From a virus: DNA of 31,715 bases. The stretch spans positions 1 through 31,715 of the IMG/VR virus record IMGVR_UViG_3300048033_000284, one strand, 5' to 3'. The notes beneath the pieces are model-generated. The model made no database searches. It saw only the letters and a program-made list of their open reading frames with translations, and was not told the origin of the DNA. Made by a program: the position numbers and the translations under genes. Positions 1 to 8,264 of the stretch are shown here, one piece after another. How positions within the stretch are numbered: position 1 is the stretch's first letter; every line of letters starts with the position of its first letter.

Positions 1-561
1 ATTGGCACAGGTTTAAACACACAGGTTAAATTAATTATATCAAAAGTTACAAACACAATTGCTGATTGGCCTGTATTTGCTGATGGTTTTGATACAACTG
101 ATTATATATTAGTTAATAGTAGTGCAGCTAAAGTAGACCATAGTAGTGATTTATGGAATCTATCAAATTGGAGTGATACTACTTTTGGATGCCATAGAGA
201 TATGTATGGTACTTCTAATAATGTTATAGCATATTGTTTTCACGATGTTGCAGGTTATCAGAAGATAGGAACTTATACAGGTAATGGAAGTACAACAGGC
301 CCAACTATTACTACAGGATTTTCACCTAGATTTTTAATGATTAAAAAAATTAATGGCACAGGGTCTTGGTATATGTATGACAATTTAAGAAGCACAAGTA
401 ATCCAAGAAACTCTGTATTACAAGCAAATGAAACAGCAATTGAATCAACAAATGCTTATGCAAATTTAGATTTTCTTCCTACAGGTTTCCAATTAAAAAC
501 TACTAATTCAGAATTTAATGGTAGTAGCAGTGATACTTATTTATATTTAGCAATAGCATAA
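1..561 (+). CDS. Partial tail fibre/adhesin protein, C-terminal part
   Basis: Open reading frame entering from the left edge with no stop from base 1, so the gene starts outside the window; 186 residues are visible. The C-terminal ~105 residues (from VAGYQKIGTYTGNG to YLYLAIA) match the C-terminus of the next gene in order and motif: YQKIG-YTG, ITTGF-PRFLMIK, a W-x-x-(Y/F)D segment, SNPRN, and a final YLYLAI. I know this module from marine phage fibres (probably the domain called DUF7483; name from memory). The role is inferred to be host binding or a fibre tip. It is probably the tail end of a LamG protein like the one starting at 31420, if the genome is circular. Confidence 0.75.
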   Translation: MGTGLNTQVKLIISKVTNTIADWPVFADGFDTTDYILVNSSAAKVDHSSDLWNLSNWSDTTFGCHRDMYGTSNNVIAYCFHDVAGYQKIGTYTGNGSTTGPTITTGFSPRFLMIKKINGTGSWYMYDNLRSTSNPRNSVLQANETAIESTNAYANLDFLPTGFQLKTTNSEFNGSSSDTYLYLAIA

Positions 562-571
562 AATTTAATAA

Positions 572-2434
572 ATGGCAATAACAAAAATAAATACACCGGA
601 ACTATTTGACTTAGGGTCAACTAATACATCATTGCGATTGCCTAGTGGTAATACGGCATCACGACCTGCTAGTCCTAGTGCAGGAGAGTGGAGATACAAC
701 ACCGATGACAACAAGGTAGAATATTACGATGGCAGCAATTGGTTTCAAATAGATGATGAGGCATCATTTGTCACTCCTTCGAAAAATTTTAATGTAAACA
801 CTTACAATGGGACTAGACCAAGTACTCAAACCATAGACGCTAAGTTTAATGAGGCCGCTGCTTTTAATGGGAGTAGTAGTGGAATTACAAGTTCATCTTT
901 AGGTACTGCCTTAAATGTTTCAAGTTTAAGTTTTTCACTTTGGTTTAAAACTAATTTAAATGATTCAACTGACCGAATATTAATAAGCTCGTATGATGGT
1001 ACTGGAAATGCAAGATTCTATGTTTCACTATTAAATAGTGGTTTAAGCGTTGTTATTTATGGTTCATCTTCTACATATATACAAAATTTTATAAATACAG
1101 TAACTATTGGAACTTGGTATCATTTATCAGTAACTCACACAGGAACAACAACAACTGTATATTTAAATGGTACAGCAATAACACCAAGTAGTACATCTGG
1201 TTCAGCAGTTGCTATAAAAATAGCAGGTTCTCCACAACCCTTAACGATGGGTCAATTACAAGGCAATATTGGAACTTATAGCTTAAACGGCTCAATAGAC
1301 CAAGTAAGATTTTTTAACACAGCACTAACACAGCAAAATGTAAATGATTTATATAATAATGAAACTACAGATACAGCAGGTGTTTTAAACTTTCCAGCGG
1401 GAGCAGGATGTATAGCTGCTTATCAGCTAGACGGTGACGCTTCAGATGTAGGTGGTACATACGGAGGAGTTCCTACTGATATTGGATATACAGGATTACA
1501 ATTCCAACCTGATTTTATTTGGATAAAGAATAGGGACAGTTCAAGTTATCCGCATGTTTTAACAGATTCTGTTAGAGGAAATACAAAGTATTTGGAATCT
1601 AATTCATCATCTGAAGAACTAACTTCTTCAAACGGAATAATATCTTTTGATAGTAATGGTTTTTCTTTAGGAAATGATGGATATTTTAATGGAGGCGCAA
1701 GTGGTGCTAATAACGAAATGGTTGCTTGGTGTTTCAATGCAGGAGAAGGTTCATCAGCACTAAACGAACAAGGCAGTATAGATAGTACTGTAAAGGCTAA
1801 TCAGGATGCAGGGTTTAGTATAGTGAAGTGGACAGGAAACAGTACAGCAGGAGCTACTATAGGAACAGGATTAAGTTTACCATCCCAACTAATAATTATT
1901 AAAAATTTAAATGTTGTAGGCGGTTCATCAAAAAACTGGACAGTATATGCAGAACCATTAGGAAACACTGATTATTTATATTTAAATTCAACTGGGCAAG
2001 CACAAACTTATAATTTTTGGAATAATACTTCGCCAGTAAGCGATAAATTTACTGTTTCTTCAGATACAAATGTAAACAGTTCTTCAGGCAACTACATCGC
2101 ATATTGCTTCACATCTGTAGCAGGTTATCAGAAGATAGGGAGTTATACAGGGACAGGAACAACTTCTAATTCAATAACAACGGGATTTGAACCAAGATTT
2201 TTAATGATAAAAATTACAAGTCAAGCAGATAATTGGGTGATTTTTGATAACGCAAGGGATACAAGCAACCCAAGAAATACTAACCTTAAACCCAATTCAA
2301 GTGCTGCTGAAACGGATGAAGCAGGTTCACAAGTTAATTTTACCTCAACGGGATTTACTTGTATTGGTAGTGGTGCGGGATTAGGCCAAGTAAATTCAAG
2401 TGGTGCAACATACATCTATTTAGCAATAAAATAA
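572..2434 (+). CDS. LamG-domain tail fibre/adhesin
   Basis: A 620-residue virion-surface protein, probably for receptor binding. Residues 1-65 are a typical phage-fibre N-terminus (RPASPSAGEWRYNTDDN, then VEYYDGSNWFQID). Residues ~70-265 form a LamG/concanavalin-like fold (AAFNGSSSGITSS, SFSLWFKTN, GTWYHLSVTH, YLNG, GSIDQVRFFNTALT). Residues ~275-400 hold a module with FQPDFIWIKNRD, DSVRGNTKYLESN and FDSNGFSLG. Residues ~515-620 repeat the C-terminal module seen in the preceding partial gene. The start is the ATG 10 bp after the previous stop. It is paralogous to the gene at the right edge and lies directly upstream of small membrane protein genes. The family role is established only in general terms; receptor binding is inference. 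Confidence 0.8.
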   Translation: MAITKINTPELFDLGSTNTSLRLPSGNTASRPASPSAGEWRYNTDDNKVEYYDGSNWFQIDDEASFVTPSKNFNVNTYNGTRPSTQTIDAKFNEAAAFNGSSSGITSSSLGTALNVSSLSFSLWFKTNLNDSTDRILISSYDGTGNARFYVSLLNSGLSVVIYGSSSTYIQNFINTVTIGTWYHLSVTHTGTTTTVYLNGTAITPSSTSGSAVAIKIAGSPQPLTMGQLQGNIGTYSLNGSIDQVRFFNTALTQQNVNDLYNNETTDTAGVLNFPAGAGCIAAYQLDGDASDVGGTYGGVPTDIGYTGLQFQPDFIWIKNRDSSSYPHVLTDSVRGNTKYLESNSSSEELTSSNGIISFDSNGFSLGNDGYFNGGASGANNEMVAWCFNAGEGSSALNEQGSIDSTVKANQDAGFSIVKWTGNSTAGATIGTGLSLPSQLIIIKNLNVVGGSSKNWTVYAEPLGNTDYLYLNSTGQAQTYNFWNNTSPVSDKFTVSSDTNVNSSSGNYIAYCFTSVAGYQKIGSYTGTGTTSNSITTGFEPRFLMIKITSQADNWVIFDNARDTSNPRNTNLKPNSSAAETDEAGSQVNFTSTGFTCIGSGAGLGQVNSSGATYIYLAIK

Positions 2435-2574
2435 TGGAGCAATTGAAGATATACGGATTCAACGCAATAGCATTAGCTATATCAATAACAGAGATTAATC
2501 CTTATCTTCAGACAATATCGCTTGTATTGGCAATAGGGTACACAGTAATATCAATTAGTAAAAAGTTAAAATGA
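2434..2574 (+). CDS. Small membrane protein (46 aa)
   Basis: A 46-residue ORF whose ATG overlaps the stop of the fibre gene by one base (TAATG) and whose TGA overlaps the next ATG (ATGA). This tight coupling is the main support for a real gene. The protein is mostly hydrophobic (residues ~9-20 and ~27-43: AIALAISI, ISLVLAIGYTVISI) with a basic C-terminus KKLK, so one or two membrane segments are likely. With the next two small membrane proteins it could belong to a holin/spanin-like set, but no family is recognised. Confidence 0.6.
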   Translation: MEQLKIYGFNAIALAISITEINPYLQTISLVLAIGYTVISISKKLK

Positions 2575-2960
2575 AGTTACCTAAAAACGGAGTAGCGAGA
2601 GAGATTAGAAGTTACGTAGGAAGTTTATTTATATTCCTATTTGTAATTGGTCTTATAGTTACTTTAATTCAATTTCCAGTATTAGACACTAACAAAGAGG
2701 TTGTGATGATGTTAATAGGAACGATTTCCGCAAGTATCGGCATCACAGTCGCTACTATAACAGGTAGTAAGCCTGATGATATAAACGCTCTTAAACAGAG
2801 TTTAGAGAAGAAAGAACATCAAATAGAGATGTTAGTAGCAGCTAAAGATAATTTAGAGGGTATGGTAATAGATTTGCAAAAGCAGATGCTAGAGAACCAA
2901 GACAATATGATGGATAAGATTATTTTAAAGGCAGCAATGGATTTTGACGATAAAAAATAA
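2571..2960 (+). CDS. Two-TM membrane protein with coiled-coil tail
   Basis: A 129-residue protein. Two hydrophobic segments (~residues 15-36 and ~44-64) precede a charged heptad-rich helix (~72-115: LKQSLEKKEHQIEMLV and DNLEGMVIDLQKQML). This layout is seen in many phage holin-like or lysis-accessory proteins, but no diagnostic motif identifies it. It overlaps the previous gene by 4 bp. The clear holin candidate is elsewhere (28103), so this one may be a second holin or antiholin, a spanin-like component, or a virion membrane factor. Confidence 0.65.
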   Translation: MKLPKNGVAREIRSYVGSLFIFLFVIGLIVTLIQFPVLDTNKEVVMMLIGTISASIGITVATITGSKPDDINALKQSLEKKEHQIEMLVAAKDNLEGMVIDLQKQMLENQDNMMDKIILKAAMDFDDKK

Positions 2961-2980
2961 CCCCCCAAAAAAATAAATAA

Positions 2981-3142
2981 ATGGATAAAATAAAACTTTA
3001 CTTAAATAAGGGTTTAACTTGGATAAAAAAATGGTATACCACTAACTGGAATGGAGGCATTTTTGATAAAGGTAAAACTATCTTTATTAGCTTTGCTGTA
3101 TTGATGTTTCTAATTAAAATAGTGTACGATTTATTTAACTAG
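2981..3142 (+). CDS. Small single-TM protein (53 aa)
   Basis: Starts at an ATG after an A-rich leader, 20 bp behind the previous gene. The 53-residue product has a basic, Trp-rich amphipathic N-terminal half (KGLTWIKKWYTTNWNGG) and one membrane segment at ~34-51 (TIFISFAVLMFLIKIVYDLF). No family recognised. Position and size suggest it belongs with the two preceding membrane proteins. Confidence 0.55.
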   Translation: MDKIKLYLNKGLTWIKKWYTTNWNGGIFDKGKTIFISFAVLMFLIKIVYDLFN

Positions 3143-3161
3143 GCACAAAAATAATAATTAG

Positions 3162-3169
3162 TATATTTG
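3162..3169 (+). promoter_or_regulatory. Bacteroidetes-type -7 box (TATATTTG)
   Basis: TATATTTG matches TAnnTTTG and lies 22 bp upstream of the tail tube ATG, in the only sizeable gap of this block. A good -33 TTG is not visible. The 16 bases ATTTGTATAAAATTTA are shared exactly with the site at 29001, which strengthens the call as one of a set of late promoters. Confidence 0.55.
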
Positions 3170-3191
3170 TATAAAATTTAATATATAAAAA

Positions 3192-3623
3192 ATGGCTTCA
3201 AGCGTATTTAACGGAACTAACTTAGTTTTAAAATTTGTAGCAGACGGTGGGACTCTAGAGGCTCTAGGACACTCTACTAGCTGCTCTATGACAATTTCTC
3301 AAGACTTACCAGAGGCGACTACAAAAGACAGCGCTGGATTTCAAGAAGTAATAAGCGGCTTAAGAAGTGCTGAGCTTTCTTTTGACGGTCTTATTGATTA
3401 TACTGATACTTCAGATAGTCTAAAAAATGTTGACGGTATCGCATCTTTAATTACTGGTCGTAATAAAATTGACTGGAGCTTTGGAACTGCGGCTACTGGT
3501 GACACTATTTTTACTGGTGAAGGCTTTATAGCATCTTTAGAGCAATCAGCTGAGATGGAAAGCCCAGCTACTTACTCTGGTACTATAACTGTTACTGGTG
3601 CAATTAGTCAAAGCACAAACTAA
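3192..3623 (+). CDS. Major tail tube protein
   Basis: A 143-residue protein with the features of the TP901-1-type major tail protein: short N-terminal MASSVFNGTNLVLKF, a beta-rich body with SCSMTISQDLPEATTKDSAGF, SGLRSAELSFDGLIDY, and a C-terminal YSGTITVTGAIS strand. It would polymerise into the tail tube. It is followed by the G/GT chaperone genes and the tape measure, the conserved order in long-tailed phages. Length is usual for the family. Confidence 0.85.
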   Translation: MASSVFNGTNLVLKFVADGGTLEALGHSTSCSMTISQDLPEATTKDSAGFQEVISGLRSAELSFDGLIDYTDTSDSLKNVDGIASLITGRNKIDWSFGTAATGDTIFTGEGFIASLEQSAEMESPATYSGTITVTGAISQSTN

Positions 3624-3640
3624 GAGTTTAAATTAAAATT

Positions 3641-4024
3641 ATGGCAAACAAAAAAAGAGGGTATTATACCCTACAACTCGGTGGGCAAAAGAGAAACCTA
3701 CATTTCTCTATGAACTTCTGGGCTAACTTTACAGATATATTAAAAACGCCTCTGGATAAAATAGGTAATATTTTTGAAGGGGGTTTATCTATTACTGGTA
3801 TTAGAGCGCTTGTTTACTCTGGTCTTTTAGCATACGACCAAGAGGAAGGTAACGAAATAGACTATAACGAGTTTAAGGTAGGTAGCTGGCTAGAAGATTT
3901 AAAACCAGAAGAGCTTGAAGAAATGGTAAACGCTATGCTTGAATCTAGGATATTAGGTAATGACCTCAACCTAGGCATAGAGCGCAAACCTAAAAGCGAG
4001 GGAAAGACTCAGCCGACTCCTTAA
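3641..4024 (+). CDS. Tail assembly chaperone, G-like short product
   Basis: A 127-residue unshifted product of the tail chaperone pair, between tail tube and tape measure genes. The N-terminus reads YYTLQLGGQKRNLHFSMNFW, then helices (LDKIGNIFEGGLSITGIRALVYSGLLAY, split here by description only: residues ~38-65) and an acidic C-terminal part (LEDLKPEELEEMVNAMLESR). This resembles gpG/gp14-like chaperones of siphophages. The last five codons after the slippery heptamer at 4000 belong only to this short form. The role is coating the tape measure protein during tail assembly; it is absent from the finished virion in studied phages. Confidence 0.82.
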   Translation: MANKKRGYYTLQLGGQKRNLHFSMNFWANFTDILKTPLDKIGNIFEGGLSITGIRALVYSGLLAYDQEEGNEIDYNEFKVGSWLEDLKPEELEEMVNAMLESRILGNDLNLGIERKPKSEGKTQPTP

Positions 4025-4359
4025 CTTGGAATGACTTACTCGACTATTTTATAGGACAAGTCGGCATAAATCCAAATGAGTTTTGGACTAATACTTGGGT
4101 CGAAAATCAACTTCTAGGCGAGTCTTATAATATAAAGCAGAATTTAGAATGGGAGCGCCTTAGATATTTGGCGACTCTTATACATAATGTAAACTGCTCT
4201 AAAAAAAGCCAGACTATAAAACCTACCGACCTCTTTACTTTACCTCAAGATAAACTAGTAGAAAAAAGAAAGTTTGAGCCTAAATCTACTCCAGAAGAGC
4301 TTAGTAAATTCCTAGAACAAGTAGAAAACGTTAAGGAGACAACTGAGTTTAAAATTTAG
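3641..4359 (+). CDS. Tail assembly chaperone GT fusion by -1 frameshift
   Basis: Reading the G frame to 4006, slipping back one base and continuing from 4006 to the stop at 4357-4359 gives a 239-residue fusion (122 + 117). The -1 frame is open from 3994 and has no credible start of its own. It encodes a typical T domain: LTWNDLLDYFIGQVGINPNE, then FW, VENQLLGE and LEWERLRYLATLIHN. The geometry is the same as lambda G-GT. The T part is expected to bind the tail tube subunit. An independent gene beginning at an internal TTG (4168) is a poorer explanation, because the conserved T domain starts upstream of it. Confidence 0.85.
4000..4065 (+). promoter_or_regulatory. Programmed -1 ribosomal frameshift site with downstream stem
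   Basis: The heptamer GGGAAAG (4000-4006) is in the correct phase, G GGA AAG, and is the same heptamer as in lambda. After a 5-base spacer, GCCGACT (4012-4018) is perfectly complementary to AGTCGGC (4059-4065), a 7-bp stem with a 40-base loop that could act as the stimulatory structure. CC/GG just inside could extend it across a bulge. Confidence 0.85.
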
Positions 4360-4367
4360 TAAATTTG
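4360..4367 (+). promoter_or_regulatory. -7 box TAAATTTG directly before tape measure start
   Basis: TAAATTTG begins right after the GT stop codon and ends 4 bases before the tape measure ATG. If used, transcription would begin at or next to the ATG, giving a leaderless mRNA. The 12 bases TTTGCATTATGG are identical to those before the prohead protease gene (22116-22127). No clear -33 TTG was found. Confidence 0.5.
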
Positions 4368-4371
4368 CATT

Positions 4372-6747
4372 ATGGCAAATATATTAGAAGTAATTTTAAA
4401 AGGGGACGCTAAACACTTAAATAGCTCCCTAGGTAAAGCAAGTAGAAATCTAAAGAGTTTTGGTAAAAGAGTTAGTTCTCTAGGGTCTTCACTACAAACT
4501 AGATTAGCGCTGCCTTTAGTCGCAGCTGGTGGAGCGTCCATAAAAATGGCTGCGGACTTTGACAAGTCAATGACGCAAATTAAGACGCTTGTAGGCGTTG
4601 CTGGCACCACAGTTGACCAAATGAGCGTTAGCGTAAAAAGACTAGCTACTGAGGCTGGTATAAGCTCTGGAGAAGCGGCAGACGCGCTCTTTTTTATTAC
4701 TTCAGCTGGTCTAAGAGGTGCTGAGGCTATGGCTGTATTAGAACAGTCAACAAAAGCAGCCGCGGTCGGATTAGGAGAAACTAAAGTTATTGCTGATTTA
4801 GCGACCTCAGCTCTTAACGCTTATGGCGTAGAAAACCTATCAGCTAGTCAAGCGACTGACGTACTTACTGGCGCTGTAAGAGAAGGTAAACTATCAGCCG
4901 ACACCTTAGCCCAGTCAATGGGTACAGTTTTACCAGTAGCCTCTCAGTTAGGCGTAGAGTTTAGCGAGGTGGGTGCTACATTTGCTGCAATGAGTAGGAC
5001 TGGTACAGACGCCGCAATGGCAGCTACTCAGATTAGAGGTATATTATTTTCTTTATTAAAACCGTCAAAACAAGCTAGCGACACTTTAGCAGAGTTTGGG
5101 TTAAGCGCTGAAGGACTTAGAAGGCAAATAAAAGAAGAGGGCTTACTATCAACTCTTAAAACATTAACTACAACCTTTGGAGATAATGAAGAGGCTCAAG
5201 GTAGAGTATTTGCAAATACTAGAGCTTTGTCTGGAGTCTTAGACTTAATGGGTAAAAACCTAGGCTCTACTGAGCAAATATTTAAGTCTATGAACAATAC
5301 AGCTGGCATAACCCAAAAAGCATTTGACCAGTTGGGAGACTCAGCCGAGTTTAAACTTAGAAAAGGTTTAATAGAATTAAAAAACCAATTTACTGATTTA
5401 GGCGGTATTTTAATGGAAAGCCTTTTACCAGTTCTAACAGATGCCATAGGATTTGCCTCTAAATTATTTAAAGCCTTTGGTAAATTAGACCCAGTAGTAC
5501 AGCAATTAACAATAGGCTTCGCTGCTTTTGCAGCGGTATTGCCTACCATTCTAACAGTTGGAGGCGCTTTGCTTACTTTATTAGGCTCTTTGAGTCTTCC
5601 AATAGTAGCTGTAGGCGCAGCTATAGCTGGATTAATTATTTACTTTGATGAAATAGCTAACGCCTTTGTATTATTTAAAAACGCTGTAAAGTTTAACGTA
5701 TTAGCTGTTTTAATTAAAATAGATGAATACATACAAAAATACTTAATAAGACCTTTAAAGGCGGCTGGTAGGTTTCTAAATGAGTTTATTGAAGAAGGTT
5801 TTAGCGGAGACTTTGGCGGCATAATGGATGATTTTTTTGCTGAAGGTGAAGAAATATCTAAAAAAGCTGGTAAACAAATAGCTGAAAATTTTGTAGACCA
5901 ATGGAAACAAAATAGCGAAGAAAGGTTTGAAGGTACTATTGATAAATTAATTAGTAAAGTTCAGAACAAATTTTCTGGCATTTTATCTGGCGTAGGTATA
6001 AAAACGCCTAAAGTATCAGCTCCAGAAATAGAAACACCTAAAGGCGAACAAGACCTAGGTAGTATTTTTGCAATACAAGGCAATCCTTTTGACGAGGCTG
6101 GTAAAGGTGTAGAAGACTTTGCAAAAAAATCTACTACAAGTTTTGCAGCTATCAGTTCATCTATTAAAGAAAATACAGCTCGTTTTTATGAAATGAACGA
6201 GGCGAGAGAGCAAACGCAACAAAGACTTAGCGACCTAGCACAAGTTGTAGGGGGTCAATTAATGGGCGCTTTTAGTTCTTTAGGAGACACTATAGTTACG
6301 TCTATGGGCTTAGGAGAAGGTGCGCTAGGAAGTTTTGCTGGAGCTTTTATAACCGCTGCAATGGATGCTATAGCCGCATCATTAGCCGTTGCTACAGCCG
6401 CTGCAATTAAAGGAGCTGCGGAGGGTTCTTTTTTAGCAGGACCTTTAGCGCCTATTGTATTACCAGCATTGATAGCTGGAGGCGTAGCAATTGTAAAATC
6501 AGCTTTTTCCTCTAACGTACCTAAATTTGCAAACGGTGGTATTGTATCAGCGCCAACTTTAGGATTAATGGGAGAATATGCTGGAGCTAGAAGTAATCCA
6601 GAAGTAATAGCGCCATTAGATAAATTAAAAGGTATGATAGGACAAAGAGAAACCGCTGTAAATGTAACTGGAGGGTTTAGGCTAGAGGGTCAAGATTTAG
6701 TTATGGCTTTACAAAGAGCTGACAGAAACCGTTCAAGACTATTATAA
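4372..6747 (+). CDS. Tail tape measure protein
   Basis: A 791-residue protein that sets tail length and is expelled on infection. The N-terminus has the TP901 tape-measure signature: LNSSLGKASRNLKSFGKRV, AADFDKSMTQIKTLVGV, EAGISSGEAADALFFITSAG, AASQLG-like PVASQLGVEFSEVGATFAAM, and TDAAMAATQIRGIL. Hydrophobic segments lie at ~380-425 and ~640-705. The C-terminus carries FANGGIVSAPTLGLMGEYAG followed by PEVIAPLDKL, typical of tape measure C-termini. It is the longest gene in the window, directly behind the G/GT pair. By the usual ~1.5 angstrom per residue rule the tail would be on the order of 120 nm (inference). Confidence 0.92.
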   Translation: MANILEVILKGDAKHLNSSLGKASRNLKSFGKRVSSLGSSLQTRLALPLVAAGGASIKMAADFDKSMTQIKTLVGVAGTTVDQMSVSVKRLATEAGISSGEAADALFFITSAGLRGAEAMAVLEQSTKAAAVGLGETKVIADLATSALNAYGVENLSASQATDVLTGAVREGKLSADTLAQSMGTVLPVASQLGVEFSEVGATFAAMSRTGTDAAMAATQIRGILFSLLKPSKQASDTLAEFGLSAEGLRRQIKEEGLLSTLKTLTTTFGDNEEAQGRVFANTRALSGVLDLMGKNLGSTEQIFKSMNNTAGITQKAFDQLGDSAEFKLRKGLIELKNQFTDLGGILMESLLPVLTDAIGFASKLFKAFGKLDPVVQQLTIGFAAFAAVLPTILTVGGALLTLLGSLSLPIVAVGAAIAGLIIYFDEIANAFVLFKNAVKFNVLAVLIKIDEYIQKYLIRPLKAAGRFLNEFIEEGFSGDFGGIMDDFFAEGEEISKKAGKQIAENFVDQWKQNSEERFEGTIDKLISKVQNKFSGILSGVGIKTPKVSAPEIETPKGEQDLGSIFAIQGNPFDEAGKGVEDFAKKSTTSFAAISSSIKENTARFYEMNEAREQTQQRLSDLAQVVGGQLMGAFSSLGDTIVTSMGLGEGALGSFAGAFITAAMDAIAASLAVATAAAIKGAAEGSFLAGPLAPIVLPALIAGGVAIVKSAFSSNVPKFANGGIVSAPTLGLMGEYAGARSNPEVIAPLDKLKGMIGQRETAVNVTGGFRLEGQDLVMALQRADRNRSRLL

Positions 6748-6750
6748 AAA

Positions 6751-8262
6751 ATGAGCTACGGAGAAAAATTTAGTCTGTCTTTTGCTGATGTTAGAGGCAA
6801 TGCCAGAAAAGTATCAATTCTACAAAAAGACTACTCTGGTAGCGTTTATCCATTAGTCGGAACTAGCAGCCCAGTTGTAATTAAATGGGACTCAGACGAC
6901 GACTTTTATACTCCAATTATTGGCTCAACTTGCGAGCTAAATTTATATGTTACTGATGATACTCAATACGATAACTGGTACGAGGCTGACGAAAGAGAGT
7001 ATAAAGTACAAATATCAACTGGCTCTAGTATTGGGGGTAAGGAATGGGACTTACAAGAAGACCCTTGGCAAGATGCTAATTTTTTATGGGATGAAGGAAA
7101 CGAAGGTTTTGAGTTTTACTGGGAGGGTTTTTTAATTGTAGACAGATACAGCGAAGCTGTACAAGGCAAGCCATTTCCTATTAAATTAGTAGCCTCAGAC
7201 GGCTTAGGAACTTTAGACGGTTTTGATGCACCTTTTTCTAAAGTTTTATTAGACTCAAACGACGACCCAGACCCTACAGCTGCGCAGTCAAACTTTGACA
7301 ACCTATTTTACTATTTAAGAAAAATATTAGAAAATACTGGGCTAGATTTTGATATAAGAATAGCTAATAACATAAGGTTACTAAATGGCGCTGAAAACGA
7401 AACAATATTCCACGATATAGATGTTTATGAGTTTGGTTTGCTAAAAGACAACTTCCAAAGATATACAGCTAAAGAGTTATTAGCTCATATATTAAAAGTT
7501 ACAAACTCTAGAGTATTCCAGTCTAATGGTAGCTGGTATGTTATAAGTAATTCTAATATAGTAGACAAAAGGTTATTAAATATAGGCATACCATCTGTAG
7601 AAGATATTTCAATAGCAACGCTAGCTAATACAGCTGTAGATGCTGAGTTTATAGGTAATGACCCATCTAACCTAGCGCTAACTTTCTCAACTGTAACTAG
7701 CCCAACTAATGGAGCTGTCTCTGGTATTTCTGGAGCTGACTTTACATATACACCCTCTACCGATTATGAGGGTACTGATTCGTTTACCTATAAAACTAAT
7801 AATGGTTCTAATGATTCAGAAACAGACGCTACAGTTTCAATAACAATAGCGCCAGCTGCTGGAACTTTGACTAATGGCACTTTGGTAGGTAGATTTTATA
7901 CTGGTGATACATTAATAGAGGCTATGGCTAACGCTATAGCTAGTAATTCTAACGCTGTCTCTGAGAGGACTAGATACGTCAATAGATTAGACAATAATAG
8001 AACAACTTTAGCAGATACTCGCTGGTTTGAAATTAATCATTTCTTTGTAGAGCCTAATCAATCAATGACAGTACCGCATTCTAGTTTATACAGCGGCTAT
8101 TTAGCAACAAAAAGCCAAACAGATTTACAGTATATAGTAAGAGATGTTACTGGCTTAGATGTACCATTGATAAATAACGCATATATTTTAAGGGTTGCAA
8201 ATGGTATAATTTTAGAGCGCTATGTATTTCCGCAGAATTTTGACCTATCACAAATGACATAA
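6751..8262 (+). CDS. Tail hub/baseplate-like protein with Ig-like domain
   Basis: A 503-residue protein directly after the tape measure, the position of distal tail or hub proteins. Residues 1-280 look like a structural tail protein (WDSDDDFYTPIIGSTCELNL, EREYKVQI, YWEGFLIVDRYSE, LVASDGLGTLDG, TAKELLAHILKVTNSRVFQS). Residues ~280-367 form a bacterial Ig/cadherin-like module (AVDAEFIGNDPSNLALTFST, FTYTPSTDYEGTDSFTYKTN, ATVSITI) of the type found in tandem in adhesins. Residues 370-503 resume structural sequence. It ends 2 bp before the next gene, with which it may form one functional unit. Exact family not recognised. Confidence 0.65.
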   Translation: MSYGEKFSLSFADVRGNARKVSILQKDYSGSVYPLVGTSSPVVIKWDSDDDFYTPIIGSTCELNLYVTDDTQYDNWYEADEREYKVQISTGSSIGGKEWDLQEDPWQDANFLWDEGNEGFEFYWEGFLIVDRYSEAVQGKPFPIKLVASDGLGTLDGFDAPFSKVLLDSNDDPDPTAAQSNFDNLFYYLRKILENTGLDFDIRIANNIRLLNGAENETIFHDIDVYEFGLLKDNFQRYTAKELLAHILKVTNSRVFQSNGSWYVISNSNIVDKRLLNIGIPSVEDISIATLANTAVDAEFIGNDPSNLALTFSTVTSPTNGAVSGISGADFTYTPSTDYEGTDSFTYKTNNGSNDSETDATVSITIAPAAGTLTNGTLVGRFYTGDTLIEAMANAIASNSNAVSERTRYVNRLDNNRTTLADTRWFEINHFFVEPNQSMTVPHSSLYSGYLATKSQTDLQYIVRDVTGLDVPLINNAYILRVANGIILERYVFPQNFDLSQMT

Positions 8263-8264
8263 TT

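Noticed and set aside
4168-4359. Possible separate 63-residue gene starting at an internal TTG
   Set aside because: The conserved T domain begins well upstream in the same frame and is joined to the G frame by the slippery site at 4000, so it is the end of the GT fusion.
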